17,074 nucleotides of DNA from positions 1 to 17,074 of the forward strand of contig CAKTXO010000026.1 in the NCBI GenBank assembly GCA_934630985.1, in the 5' to 3' direction. The DNA is from an uncultured Oscillospiraceae bacterium. GTDB taxonomy: Bacteria > Bacillota > Clostridia > Oscillospirales > Oscillospiraceae. The notes below the pieces were generated by a model, which was not told the origin of the DNA, ran no database searches, and saw only the letters and a program-made list of their open reading frames with translations. Every line of letters starts with the position of its first letter. The stretch's first letter is position 1. The position numbers and the translations under genes are program-made. Of the stretch, positions 1-6,107 are shown piece by piece.

Positions 1-122
1 GAGGTGCTCACCACCGCGTCCACTCCCTGCTGAAAGCACAGGCTCAGCATTTCCAGGCTCTCCCGGAGACTTTTGGGTCCGTCGTCCATTTTGGGCAGCA
101 CATGGCTATGGAAATCAATCAT
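1..122 (-). CDS. cpsB: CpsB/YwqE-type protein-tyrosine phosphatase, N-terminal part (cut by window edge)
   Basis: Only the first 40 codons are present and the gene runs off the left edge. The visible start reads MIDFHSHVLPKMDDGPKS, which carries the H-x-H metal-binding motif (H5, H7) followed by the DDG segment typical of PHP-fold phosphatases of the CpsB/CapC/YwqE family. These manganese-dependent cytoplasmic enzymes dephosphorylate the tyrosine-rich tail of CpsD kinases and so adjust capsule chain length. The ATG at 120-122 follows an AAGGAGGG ribosome binding site 7 nt upstream. The partner kinase and its adaptor lie upstream on the same strand, which supports the call. A separate promoter candidate (194-222) suggests it can be expressed independently. 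The rest of the active site lies outside the window. Confidence 0.85.
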   Translation of the reverse strand, partial: MIDFHSHVLPKMDDGPKSLRESLEMLSLCFQQGVDAVVST

Positions 123-188
123 GGATGACCCTCCTTGCCGCAATTCCGGTCTGTCATAGGGTTCGTTACCGCAAAGCGAAATATATCG

Positions 189-222
189 GTGACAGCATAT
201 CACAGAAATTGTCACATTGCAA
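189..222 (-). promoter_or_regulatory. Promoter with overlapping inverted repeat upstream of cpsB
   Basis: On the minus strand TTGCAA (217-222) is followed after 17 bp by TATGCT (194-199), a plausible sigma-A promoter with 4/6 matches in each box. An inverted repeat GTGACA/TGTCAC (189-194 and 210-215, 15 bp between arms) spans the spacer and touches the -10, so it could be a repressor operator. Promoter activity and operator function are inferred. Confidence 0.45.
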
Positions 223-226
223 GCAG

Positions 227-260
227 AAAGCGAGCCAGTCCTTTCGAACCGGCCCGCTTT
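227..260 (-). terminator. Hairpin terminator after the small secreted-protein gene
   Basis: A 13-bp stem (arms 227-239 and 248-260, including two G-U pairs when read as minus-strand RNA) closes an 8-nt loop just past the stop of the secreted-protein gene. The trailing U-rich tract is weak, so it may be a partial terminator or a 3'-end stabilising hairpin. Confidence 0.6.
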
Positions 261-273
261 GGGGTGGATTGGA

Positions 274-732
274 TTACTTGGTGAAAATAGCCACAGGGCC
301 TTCCACCAGGCCGTAGATGGAAATGGTGCCGTCCGCGTTGATCGCAGACTTCAGCTCCACCCACTTGCCGTCCTGGAACTGCTTCACGACCAGCTCGGTG
401 ATCCCCTTGAGTTCCACGGTCACATTGGCAGATTTTTCCTTGGTCGCAATGCGGCACCAGAAGAAATACTGGGTCTTCATGCCGGCAGGAGCGGCATCCT
501 TCAGGGAAGCCTGAGCCTCTGCAAAGGTAGCCTGAGACTCCTTGGACAGCTCCTCAGCGTCCGCGGTGTCAACCAGCTCAACGTAGCCATTGCTCTCGTC
601 CGTCAACTTGGGAAGATCGGCAGTAGCCGTAGCGCTGGTCTTATCGCCTACAGGGCTGGAAACTGCGTAAGCAGGAACCGCCATGCCGATGACAAGAACC
701 ACAGCCAGAAGCATTACAAGTGCCTTCTTCAT
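274..732 (-). CDS. Small secreted protein of unknown function (152 aa)
   Basis: The start at 732 is chosen because AAAGGAGG lies 8 nt upstream and the product then opens with a clean signal peptide: MKK, a hydrophobic core at about residues 4-17, and a VPAYA cleavage site near residue 23. The mature part of about 129 residues has an acidic, Ala/Glu-rich helical stretch (about 50-80) and then a beta-rich C-terminal domain ending GPVAIFTK. I see no catalytic motif, sortase signal or lipobox, so a free secreted or wall-associated protein is likely. It lies between cpsD and cpsB on the same strand but is fenced by hairpins on both sides, suggesting its own or attenuated expression. No clear promoter is visible. 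A link to polysaccharide export or display is inferred from position only. Confidence 0.8.
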   Translation of the reverse strand: MKKALVMLLAVVLVIGMAVPAYAVSSPVGDKTSATATADLPKLTDESNGYVELVDTADAEELSKESQATFAEAQASLKDAAPAGMKTQYFFWCRIATKEKSANVTVELKGITELVVKQFQDGKWVELKSAINADGTISIYGLVEGPVAIFTK

Positions 733-767
733 AGTACATTCCTCCTTTCCCAGAGATTTGTATTCGA

Positions 768-781
768 CTGCCAGAAGGCAG
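768..781 (-). other. Small hairpin in the leader of the secreted-protein gene
   Basis: CTGCC/GGCAG arms around a 4-nt loop lie about 36 nt upstream of the start codon, in the presumed 5' untranslated region. It could affect mRNA stability or translation; there is no other evidence. Confidence 0.3.
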
Positions 782-799
782 GGAATGCCATGAATGATT

Positions 800-822
800 G
801 AAAAAGCCCAAGGGGCTTTTTC
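800..822 (-). terminator. Rho-independent terminator after cpsD
   Basis: The minus strand reads GAAAAAGCCC, a short CTTG-type loop, then GGGCTTTTTC. This gives a GC-rich stem base-paired through an A-tract/U-tract, typical of an intrinsic terminator. It lies about 40 nt past the cpsD stop and separates the operon from the downstream secreted-protein gene. Readthrough could provide low expression of that gene. Confidence 0.75.
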
Positions 823-862
823 GACAGCTTTTGCAGCCTGAGACGTATTTTGTACTGTCTGA

Positions 863-1630
863 TTACTGCTTCTTATTCTCGTACCGGTAGCCGTAGGCAT
901 AGCGGTTTCCGTACTGATAGTGCTTGGAGGCGCCCTCCACGCAGCCGTTCATCACGAAGCCCAGCACGTTGGCCTTCGCGTAGCGCAGCTGCTCCATGCA
1001 CTCGTCCAGCACATACCGGGGGCAGTGGCCTTCCCGCAGGACAACCAGCATACCGTCCACATAGCGGGACACGTTCACCGCGTCCACCACCGCGTTGACC
1101 GGCGGCAGATCCAGCACCACATAGTCGAAGGCGTTGGCGGCGGCGTCCAGCAGCTTCTGGAACCGGCCGGAGTTCAGCTTTTCCAGCGGGTCTTCGGGGA
1201 TGGTGCCACCGGGAATCAGGTCAAAGAAGGTCTTATCCGTGGAGCTGGTATAGCGGGAGACGGTGTCATTGAGGGCAATGCCTCCGTCCAGCACATCCGC
1301 CAGACCCGGCGCCAGCTTCATGCCCACAATATCATGAACGGCGGGACGGCGCATATCGCAGTCGATGAGCAGAACGGTCTTCCCCAGCTCTGCCAGGGTA
1401 TAGGCCAGATTGGTGGACACGGTGCTCTTGCCCTCGGAGGGCTGGGCACTGGTGATGCCGATGATCTGTCCTCTTTTGTCCGTCCTGTCCCCCAGACCGA
1501 TGAGCACGTTGGTGCGCAGACGCTTGAAGGCCTCCCGACCGGAATAGGTCAGAAATTCGCAGACCTTACCGGTACGGTTGGGATTTTTCTTATCCGCCGC
1601 GGGGGTATTAAGCACCTTGTTTTCTGCCAT
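863..1630 (-). CDS. cpsD: CpsD-type BY-kinase (tyrosine autokinase of capsule/EPS synthesis)
   Basis: This 255-aa cytoplasmic kinase autophosphorylates on a C-terminal tyrosine cluster and, with CpsC, controls polymer length and export. Visible motifs are Walker A SAQPSEGKST (61-70, K68), Walker A' LLIDCDMRRP (87-96), Walker B YVVLDLPP (170-177), and a tail with six tyrosines in 13 residues (Y238, 240, 244, 246, 248, 250). Length matches the stand-alone Gram-positive form, which lacks the transmembrane part found in proteobacterial Wzc. The ATG follows AGGAGGGAGG about 8 nt upstream and overlaps the end of cpsC by 23 nt, implying translational coupling. CpsB at the left edge is the expected counteracting phosphatase. 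The kinase call is secure; the particular polymer it controls is not known. Confidence 0.95.
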   Translation of the reverse strand: MAENKVLNTPAADKKNPNRTGKVCEFLTYSGREAFKRLRTNVLIGLGDRTDKRGQIIGITSAQPSEGKSTVSTNLAYTLAELGKTVLLIDCDMRRPAVHDIVGMKLAPGLADVLDGGIALNDTVSRYTSSTDKTFFDLIPGGTIPEDPLEKLNSGRFQKLLDAAANAFDYVVLDLPPVNAVVDAVNVSRYVDGMLVVLREGHCPRYVLDECMEQLRYAKANVLGFVMNGCVEGASKHYQYGNRYAYGYRYENKKQ

Positions 1631-2411
1631 GGTCTGCGCCTCCCTCCTGTTTGCTCTTTGCCGGGCCGTAATAATCGGAATAATAGCCGTTCTTCTTGTC
1701 GGACTGGCGCATATCCGGAATCATGCTCAGAATCTGGATATCCGGGTACATTTCCTTCAAATCATCTGCGCACTGGATCATTTCCTTGCTCTTGTCGTTG
1801 AGCAGGAAGTTTACCACCACCACCGCAGACGCCAGGAAGCCGCCGGCCAGAATGCCGATGGCGGTGTTCTTCACCAGGCTGGGGCCGGCGCGATGGGCAG
1901 GGATAATGGCGTAGTCCACGATGCGCACGGAGCTGCCGTCCACGATCTCCGCAATCCGGTCAGGCAGAAGCTTGGCAATGGTATTGGCAATCAGCTCCGC
2001 CTCGGCGGGGTCGGTGCTGGTGACGGTGATCTCAAAGGCGCCGGTATTGCTGACGCCCTGCGCCTCGATCATCTCCCCCAATTCCGTGGGAGTGTAGCTG
2101 AGGTTTGCCTCCTTGATCACGTCCTCCATGGTGGTTCTGGATTCCAGAATGTAAATGTACACGCTGACCAGAGAATTGGAGGCGGACAGCTCAGAGGTGG
2201 AAATGGAGAAGCTGGTCTGTCCTAAGCTGAAGGAGCTGTTGTTGACGTACATGGAGGCTGTGGCCTGGTAGGTGGGTTCCAGCACAAAGGCGGAAACGCC
2301 GAAGGCCGCGGAGCCCAGCAGCACGGCAACCAGGGCAATGATCAGGATGTTTTTCCAGATCGCCTTGGCAAGCTCCAGAAGGTCAATGGTATCTTCTTCC
2401 GTATACTGCAT
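1608..2411 (-). CDS. cpsC: CpsC/Wzz-type polysaccharide co-polymerase and kinase adaptor
   Basis: This 267-aa membrane protein has the Wzz architecture: a short cytoplasmic N-terminus with the acidic DTIDLLELAKAIWKN segment, TM1 at about 21-43, an extracytoplasmic domain of about 140 residues, TM2 at about 183-205, and a cytoplasmic tail. Gram-positive CpsC proteins use this tail to activate the separate CpsD kinase and together set chain length. The tail is long for the family (about 60 residues) and holds tyrosines near its end (GYYSDYYG), possible extra phosphorylation sites. The ribosome binding site (AGAGGA) is weaker than those of its neighbours. It starts 26 nt after the SGNH-like gene stop and overlaps cpsD by 23 nt, so the three genes are one transcription unit. 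Confidence 0.93.
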   Translation of the reverse strand: MQYTEEDTIDLLELAKAIWKNILIIALVAVLLGSAAFGVSAFVLEPTYQATASMYVNNSSFSLGQTSFSISTSELSASNSLVSVYIYILESRTTMEDVIKEANLSYTPTELGEMIEAQGVSNTGAFEITVTSTDPAEAELIANTIAKLLPDRIAEIVDGSSVRIVDYAIIPAHRAGPSLVKNTAIGILAGGFLASAVVVVNFLLNDKSKEMIQCADDLKEMYPDIQILSMIPDMRQSDKKNGYYSDYYGPAKSKQEGGADHGRKQGA

Positions 2412-2437
2412 AGTAAATCCTCTTTCTTTCCCGGATA

Positions 2438-3721
2438 TCAGTTGGCGTTGATGAGCTTGGTGAAGTAATTCGGATCTTCCTTCAAAAGCTCCTGAGTGGA
2501 CTTTTCCAGTCCCAGTTCCTGACGAACCTCCTCAAAGTAGCCCAGCCGATCCATCCGCTCGTAAACCAGCTTTCCGATGAGCCGATAGGCCGCGCCGTTC
2601 AGGTCTGCGCCGGAGGCATTGCTGCGGAAGACGGAGGGCACCTTGCCCTGCTGAATCAGCTGCTTGTCCTCCCGGCTTAAGGAGAGCTTGGCATCGGTCG
2701 CGCCGTCCACCATCAGATACTTGCGCACGTTGATGTAGTGGCTGCCGAAGGCCTGGAGCATGGCGGAATCCAGGGTGTCCAGGGTGTTGCTGTCGGCGTT
2801 GATCCAGGAGCCCCGGAGGGTGCAGGGACCCAGCACCAGATACCGGTCGGAATTGACATTCTGCCGGGCAAGCAGCGCCTTGGTATCCGCCACCAGCTTG
2901 GAAGCGGTGGTATACTCGCCGTAGGTGCCCAGCCAGACCACATGGATGTAGTTCCGGTACTCCTCGGCGCAGGCGGCAATCACTTCCGTGCCGGCCTCCA
3001 CCTCGGTTTCGCCGCCGGCTTCCAGCCGGGCAAATTCATAGGTATACTGGCCGCCGGACTGGGAAACCAGGCTCAGAGTGCCCTGAACACCGGCAATGGT
3101 CACCGGGTTCAGCCCTGCGTTTCCGGCGGTCAGGGGGTTGACCTGCTTCTTGTCCGGGGAGGTAATGGACAGGCTCACCCCTTCACAGTCCGCGGGGATG
3201 GTGAAGGCCTTGGAAATAATGTAGGGAGCCACGCCGCTGCGACCCAGCACCGTAGCGCTGTCTTCCATGCCCGCGCCCATGTTCACCACGGGAACGGACA
3301 GGGTGTAGTCCTCCCAGTCCACCCGGGAATCGTAATCCTGAGGATTGGTCACCGTGGAGCGGAAGTCGTATACGTCGCACAGATAAATATTGACGTACTT
3401 CTGCAAAATTGCCGGGAAGGACACGTTGCCGGAGGAACCGGCGGTCAGGCTGTCGCCCCAGCAGATAATGCCGGGAAGATACTGGGCCGCCGTCTGCATA
3501 TCCGCGTCATAGCCCTGCTGAATCACGTCCAGATTTTCCTGACGCACCTCGCTGAGCTCCTGCCGCTGGCTGGAGCTCTGGGATTCCAGCAGCTCATCCT
3601 CGGCGTCGATCTGCTTCTTCACCTGGAGCATGGTCACAATCAATCCCACCGCCACGATCACCAGAACAATAAAAATCACGATGTTGCGCACCCAGGTCTT
3701 TTTGGTTTCGTTTTCCCACAT
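2438..3721 (-). CDS. Membrane-anchored SGNH/GDSL-like protein with altered catalytic residues
   Basis: The 427-aa product has a single N-terminal membrane anchor (about 12-32), a coiled-coil-like Glu/Gln/Ser-rich linker (36-66), then an extracellular SGNH-like domain. Block I is intact (CWGDSLTAG, S91 as nucleophile), as is block II (VVNMGAG, G149). Block III reads WLGTYGEY, with Y267 where the family usually has Asn. Block V reads SGADLNGAAYRLIG, with Ser and Asp (370, 373) at the positions of the usual Asp and His. The only histidines are H260 and H328. Residues about 170-250 form a beta-rich insertion. Typical members deacylate or acylate polysaccharides; this one may be inactive, or use a changed active site. 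It is the first gene of the cpsC-cpsD operon, behind promoter 3804-3831, with GGAGAG 9 nt before the ATG. Confidence 0.8.
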   Translation of the reverse strand: MWENETKKTWVRNIVIFIVLVIVAVGLIVTMLQVKKQIDAEDELLESQSSSQRQELSEVRQENLDVIQQGYDADMQTAAQYLPGIICWGDSLTAGSSGNVSFPAILQKYVNIYLCDVYDFRSTVTNPQDYDSRVDWEDYTLSVPVVNMGAGMEDSATVLGRSGVAPYIISKAFTIPADCEGVSLSITSPDKKQVNPLTAGNAGLNPVTIAGVQGTLSLVSQSGGQYTYEFARLEAGGETEVEAGTEVIAACAEEYRNYIHVVWLGTYGEYTTASKLVADTKALLARQNVNSDRYLVLGPCTLRGSWINADSNTLDTLDSAMLQAFGSHYINVRKYLMVDGATDAKLSLSREDKQLIQQGKVPSVFRSNASGADLNGAAYRLIGKLVYERMDRLGYFEEVRQELGLEKSTQELLKEDPNYFTKLINAN

Positions 3722-3803
3722 ATTTCTATACTCTCCATCGTTTTATGGGACGAAGTGTAACTGCCAAAAGGGCACACCATCCCCAGCTATCTCATACCGT
3801 GTT

Positions 3804-3831
3804 ATCATACCATATCTTTTCAAGAAATCAA
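3804..3831 (-). promoter_or_regulatory. Extended -10 promoter of the SGNH-cpsC-cpsD operon
   Basis: On the minus strand TTGATT (3826-3831) is spaced 16 bp from TATGAT (3804-3809), preceded by a TGG extended -10. Transcription would start near 3797, giving a leader of about 75 nt before the ATG at 3721. This is the best sigma-A candidate upstream of the operon. Confidence 0.6.
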
Positions 3832-3841
3832 CACCCATCTG

Positions 3842-4000
3842 AAATATTTGTAAAAAAATATTCGATATGACCAGCATTTTCCCGGAAAAATGTGCACCTT
3901 TACCCATTCTTTCGTTGGCTTGACCGCCAGGGTTCCGGCAATCTCCCGGCATCCCTTTCTTCTCATTCCCGCAAAATCCGCATAAAGTCATTATAAGCAG
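3842..4000. other. GC-rich, possibly structured island in the divergent intergenic region
   Basis: The gene-free stretch 3722-4110 is mostly AT-rich, but 3906-3960 is GC-rich. Read on the minus strand it contains a GCCGGG/CCTGGC stem (within 3926-3950), a GCC-AACGAAAGAAT-GG hairpin, and an A/T stem at 3874-3895 followed by a T7 run (3852-3858). A TATAAT lies just upstream (3990-3995) without a good -35. This could be a small RNA or an attenuated leader, or a decayed gene. I could not match it to a known riboswitch. Confidence 0.25.
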
Positions 4001-4016
4001 AATTTAGTCCAACCTA

Positions 4017-4045
4017 TTGCATTTATACCGGATATATGTTAGGAT
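4017..4045 (+). promoter_or_regulatory. Promoter of the HTH-UDP-glucose dehydrogenase gene
   Basis: TTGCAT (4017-4022) and TAGGAT (4040-4045) are 17 bp apart, with a TGT extended -10. GGATATA occurs twice (4030-4036 and 4042-4048), 12 bp apart, one copy overlapping the -10 box. A direct repeat over the -10 would suit a regulator, possibly the HTH domain encoded just downstream; that link is inference. Confidence 0.5.
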
Positions 4046-4110
4046 ATAGGAAGATTTAATATTATTTATCCTGTGCGCTCTGTTGATAATATCATTTAAG
4101 GAGGCCACTT

Positions 4111-5577
4111 ATGAAAAAGCTTTCACTCCCCCTTTTGGCGGAAACCGTCCGCACCCGGCGCAAGGCAAATAACCTGACCCAGGCTCAGCTGTCAGAAATC
4201 ACCGGCATCAACCGTTCCATGCTGGGCAGGCTGGAAAACGAAACTTACAAGCCTTCCATCGATCAGATGGAAACTCTGGCTCAGGTGCTGGAATTTGAGA
4301 TCACCGATCTGTATCGGGAGGAAGCCGGATTCAAGGCGGAGCCTGCCAGGCGGTATCGTGTGGCGGTAGCCGGAACCGGCTATGTGGGGCTTTCCATCGC
4401 CACTCTTCTGGCTCAGCACAACCATGTCACCGCCGTGGACATTCTGGCGGAAAAGGTGGCGCTTATCAACCGGCGCAAGTCTCCCATTCAGGACGCCTGC
4501 ATTGAAAAATACCTTGCGGAAAAGGAGCTGGATCTGACAGCCACCCTGGACGGGGAATCCGCCTACCGGGACGCGGACTTCGTGGTCATCGCCGCTCCCA
4601 CCAACTACGACAGCAAGAAAAATTACTTTGACACCTCCGCGGTGGAGGCGGTCATTGAGCTGGTGCTGAAGGTGAACCCCAGAGCCGTCATGGTCATCAA
4701 GTCCACCATTCCCGTAGGCTACACCGCCTCCGTCCGGGAAAAGTACCACACCGACCGGATCCTGTTCAGCCCGGAATTTCTCCGGGAATCCAAGGCTCTG
4801 TACGACAATCTGTATCCCAGCCGGATCATCGTCTCCTGCGATGAGAGCACCCGTGAGGAAGCGGAAATCTTCGCCTCCCTTTTGCAGCAAGGTGCCATCA
4901 AGGAAAACATTCCCACGCTCTTCATGGGCTTTACCGAAGCGGAGGCCGTGAAGCTCTTTGCCAACACTTACCTTGCCCTGCGGGTCAGCTATTTCAATGA
5001 GCTGGACACCTATGCCCTGGCAAAGGGACTGAATACCAAGGATATTATTGAAGGCGTGTGTCTGGATCCCCGAATCGGCAGCCACTATAACAATCCCTCC
5101 TTCGGCTACGGCGGCTACTGCCTGCCCAAGGACACCAAGCAGCTGCTTGCCAACTTCGAGAGCGTGCCCCAGAACATGATGACCGCCATTGTGGAGTCAA
5201 ACCGCACCCGGAAGGACTTTATTGCCGACCAAGTGCTGGAAATTGCCGGCGGGTACAAAGCCAACGACGACTGGAGTGCCAAGAAGGAGAAGGAAGTCGT
5301 GGTGGGCGTGTACCGGCTGACCATGAAGGCGAATTCCGACAATTTCCGCCAGTCTGCCATTCAGGGCGTGATGAAGCGGATCAAGGCCAAGGGCGCCACC
5401 GTCATCATCTACGAGCCGACGCTTCCGGACGGGGAAACCTTCTTCGGCTCCCGGGTAATCAACGATCTGGGGAAATTCAAGCGGCTTTCCGGCTGCATCC
5501 TGGCAAACCGGTACGACGCCTGCCTGGACGATGTCAAGGACAAGGTCTATACCCGGGACATTTTCAGACGGGACTAA
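4111..5577 (+). CDS. ugd: UDP-glucose 6-dehydrogenase fused to an N-terminal Cro/CI-type helix-turn-helix
   Basis: Residues 1-70 are a complete XRE/HTH_3 domain ([20 protein letters not shown] carries the helix-turn-helix). Residues about 81-488 are a full HasB-type UDP-glucose dehydrogenase, which makes UDP-glucuronate with two NAD+. Visible are the Rossmann GTGYVG (88-93), the STIPVG segment (198-203), the EFLRES motif (222-227), K281 and N285, the catalytic cysteine in [10 protein letters not shown] (C337), and the C-terminal NAD-side domain with [11 protein letters not shown]. The enzyme part is about 408 aa, the usual length of the streptococcal form, so the HTH is an extra module rather than a frameshift artefact. 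AAGGAGG lies 6 nt before the ATG and I see no good internal start at the domain junction. It is transcribed divergently from the cps operon. The enzymatic call is strong; DNA binding and autoregulation are inferred. Confidence 0.93.
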   Translation: MKKLSLPLLAETVRTRRKANNLTQAQLSEITGINRSMLGRLENETYKPSIDQMETLAQVLEFEITDLYREEAGFKAEPARRYRVAVAGTGYVGLSIATLLAQHNHVTAVDILAEKVALINRRKSPIQDACIEKYLAEKELDLTATLDGESAYRDADFVVIAAPTNYDSKKNYFDTSAVEAVIELVLKVNPRAVMVIKSTIPVGYTASVREKYHTDRILFSPEFLRESKALYDNLYPSRIIVSCDESTREEAEIFASLLQQGAIKENIPTLFMGFTEAEAVKLFANTYLALRVSYFNELDTYALAKGLNTKDIIEGVCLDPRIGSHYNNPSFGYGGYCLPKDTKQLLANFESVPQNMMTAIVESNRTRKDFIADQVLEIAGGYKANDDWSAKKEKEVVVGVYRLTMKANSDNFRQSAIQGVMKRIKAKGATVIIYEPTLPDGETFFGSRVINDLGKFKRLSGCILANRYDACLDDVKDKVYTRDIFRRD

Positions 5578-5581
5578 TCCA

Positions 5582-5623
5582 GCCTTCCTCTGAGAGGGGA
5601 AGGTGCCCGCAGGGCAGATGAGG
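5582..5623 (+). repeat. Two-hairpin intergenic repeat, copy 1
   Basis: Hairpin 1 is CCTTCC.../...GGAAGG (5583-5603), hairpin 2 is GCCC-GCA-GGGC (5605-5615), followed by a GATGAGG tail (5617-5623). The order hairpin, hairpin, GAGG-type tail is the same as in copies 2 and 3. It lies 5 nt past the ugd stop and may also serve as its transcript end, though no U-tract follows. Confidence 0.55.
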
Positions 5624-5659
5624 TCGCTAATCGTCTTCTGATGGCTACCACATAACACA

Positions 5660-5820
5660 TGTCATCGCGAACCAGTGGTGCTCCGCGCAACGAATCAAAA
5701 TCGAAATGTCTGCCAGTGGCAGTCACACCTTAACGTAGCGCACACTGGCGTGGCTCTTTCCAAGGATTCCCTCCGGTCACAATCCCCCGGATATTCCGAG
5801 AACTACCGGCGAGGCGCAAA
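5660..5820. repeat. Degenerate palindromic intergenic sequence
   Basis: This stretch has no credible gene. It holds CCAGTG (5672-5677) and CACTGG (5743-5748) as distant inverted arms, a small CTGCC/GGCAG palindrome (5710-5722) between them, and CACAATCCCCCGG downstream. It resembles a decayed dispersed repeat with an internal insertion, which is my impression from similar gut Clostridia sequences and not something the window can prove. Confidence 0.3.
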
Positions 5821-5878
5821 GGCTCCCCTTGCTGACCAAGGGGAGCTGGCAAAAATCTTTGATTTTTGACTGAGGGGA
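5821..5878 (+). repeat. Two-hairpin intergenic repeat, copy 2
   Basis: Hairpin 1 is GGCTCCCCTTG/CAAGGGGAGC (5821-5846). Hairpin 2 is CAAAAATC/GATTTTTG (5850-5868). The tail is ACTGAGGGGA. Copy 3 at 5902-5960 is the same element in the opposite orientation. Confidence 0.7.
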
Positions 5879-5901
5879 TCAGAACTTACTCATTTTGACA
5901 A

Positions 5902-5960
5902 TCCCTCAGTCATGGCCTTGCGTGAGACGGCCATGACAGCTCCCTTTACACAAGGGAGCC
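5902..5960 (-). repeat. Two-hairpin intergenic repeat, copy 3 (inverted)
   Basis: Read on the minus strand it is GGCTCCCTTG/AAAGGGAGC, then a hairpin TCATGGCC/GGCCATGA, then ACTGAGGGA. The outer framework matches copy 2, but the second stem has a different sequence that still pairs. Copies 2 and 3 face each other across 23 nt and could fold into one long cruciform. Confidence 0.7.
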
Positions 5961-6035
5961 GGGGTGCTCCCGCACCAGTGCGCTTTCCGTCGCCTTATCC
6001 TTACATTACAATCGTCCCGAAGGGACACCGCTTCT

Positions 6036-6062
6036 ATTCACGATTCACAATTCGATATTCAC
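6036..6062. repeat. Short ATTCAC direct repeats
   Basis: ATTCAC occurs three times (6036-6041, 6043-6048, 6057-6062), with ATTCGAT between the last two. Function is unknown. Confidence 0.35.
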
Positions 6063-6064
6063 TG

Positions 6065-6103
6065 AAAAAACGTTGCGGTGCTGAACACACCGCAACGTTT
6101 TTA
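6065..6103 (-). terminator. Strong intrinsic terminator after the UDP-sugar dehydratase gene
   Basis: A perfect 15-bp stem, AAAAACGTTGCGGTG against its complement (6066-6080 and 6088-6102), has a 7-nt loop and is followed on the minus strand by a T run. It lies immediately past the dehydratase stop at 6108. A/T tracts on both sides mean it could also stop plus-strand transcripts arriving from ugd. Confidence 0.88.
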
Positions 6104-6107
6104 CACT

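Noticed and set aside
2738..3760. 340-codon plus-strand frame antisense to the SGNH-like gene
   Set aside because: It shows no family motif and no ribosome binding site and mirrors the coding strand.
3743..3991. Possible 82-aa minus-strand gene in the divergent intergenic region
   Set aside because: Composition changes sharply along it, it spans promoter-like boxes and T runs, and no ribosome binding site precedes the start.
3842..4000. c-di-GMP or c-di-AMP riboswitch
   Set aside because: A CGAAAG tetraloop-like piece and GC stems are present, but the conserved cores I know for GEMM-I and ydaO-type RNAs cannot be laid on the sequence.
5578..6107. CRISPR array or insertion sequence in the gene-free stretch
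   Set aside because: The repeats are few, of different orientation, unevenly spaced and carry hairpins; there is no transposase frame and no regular spacer pattern.
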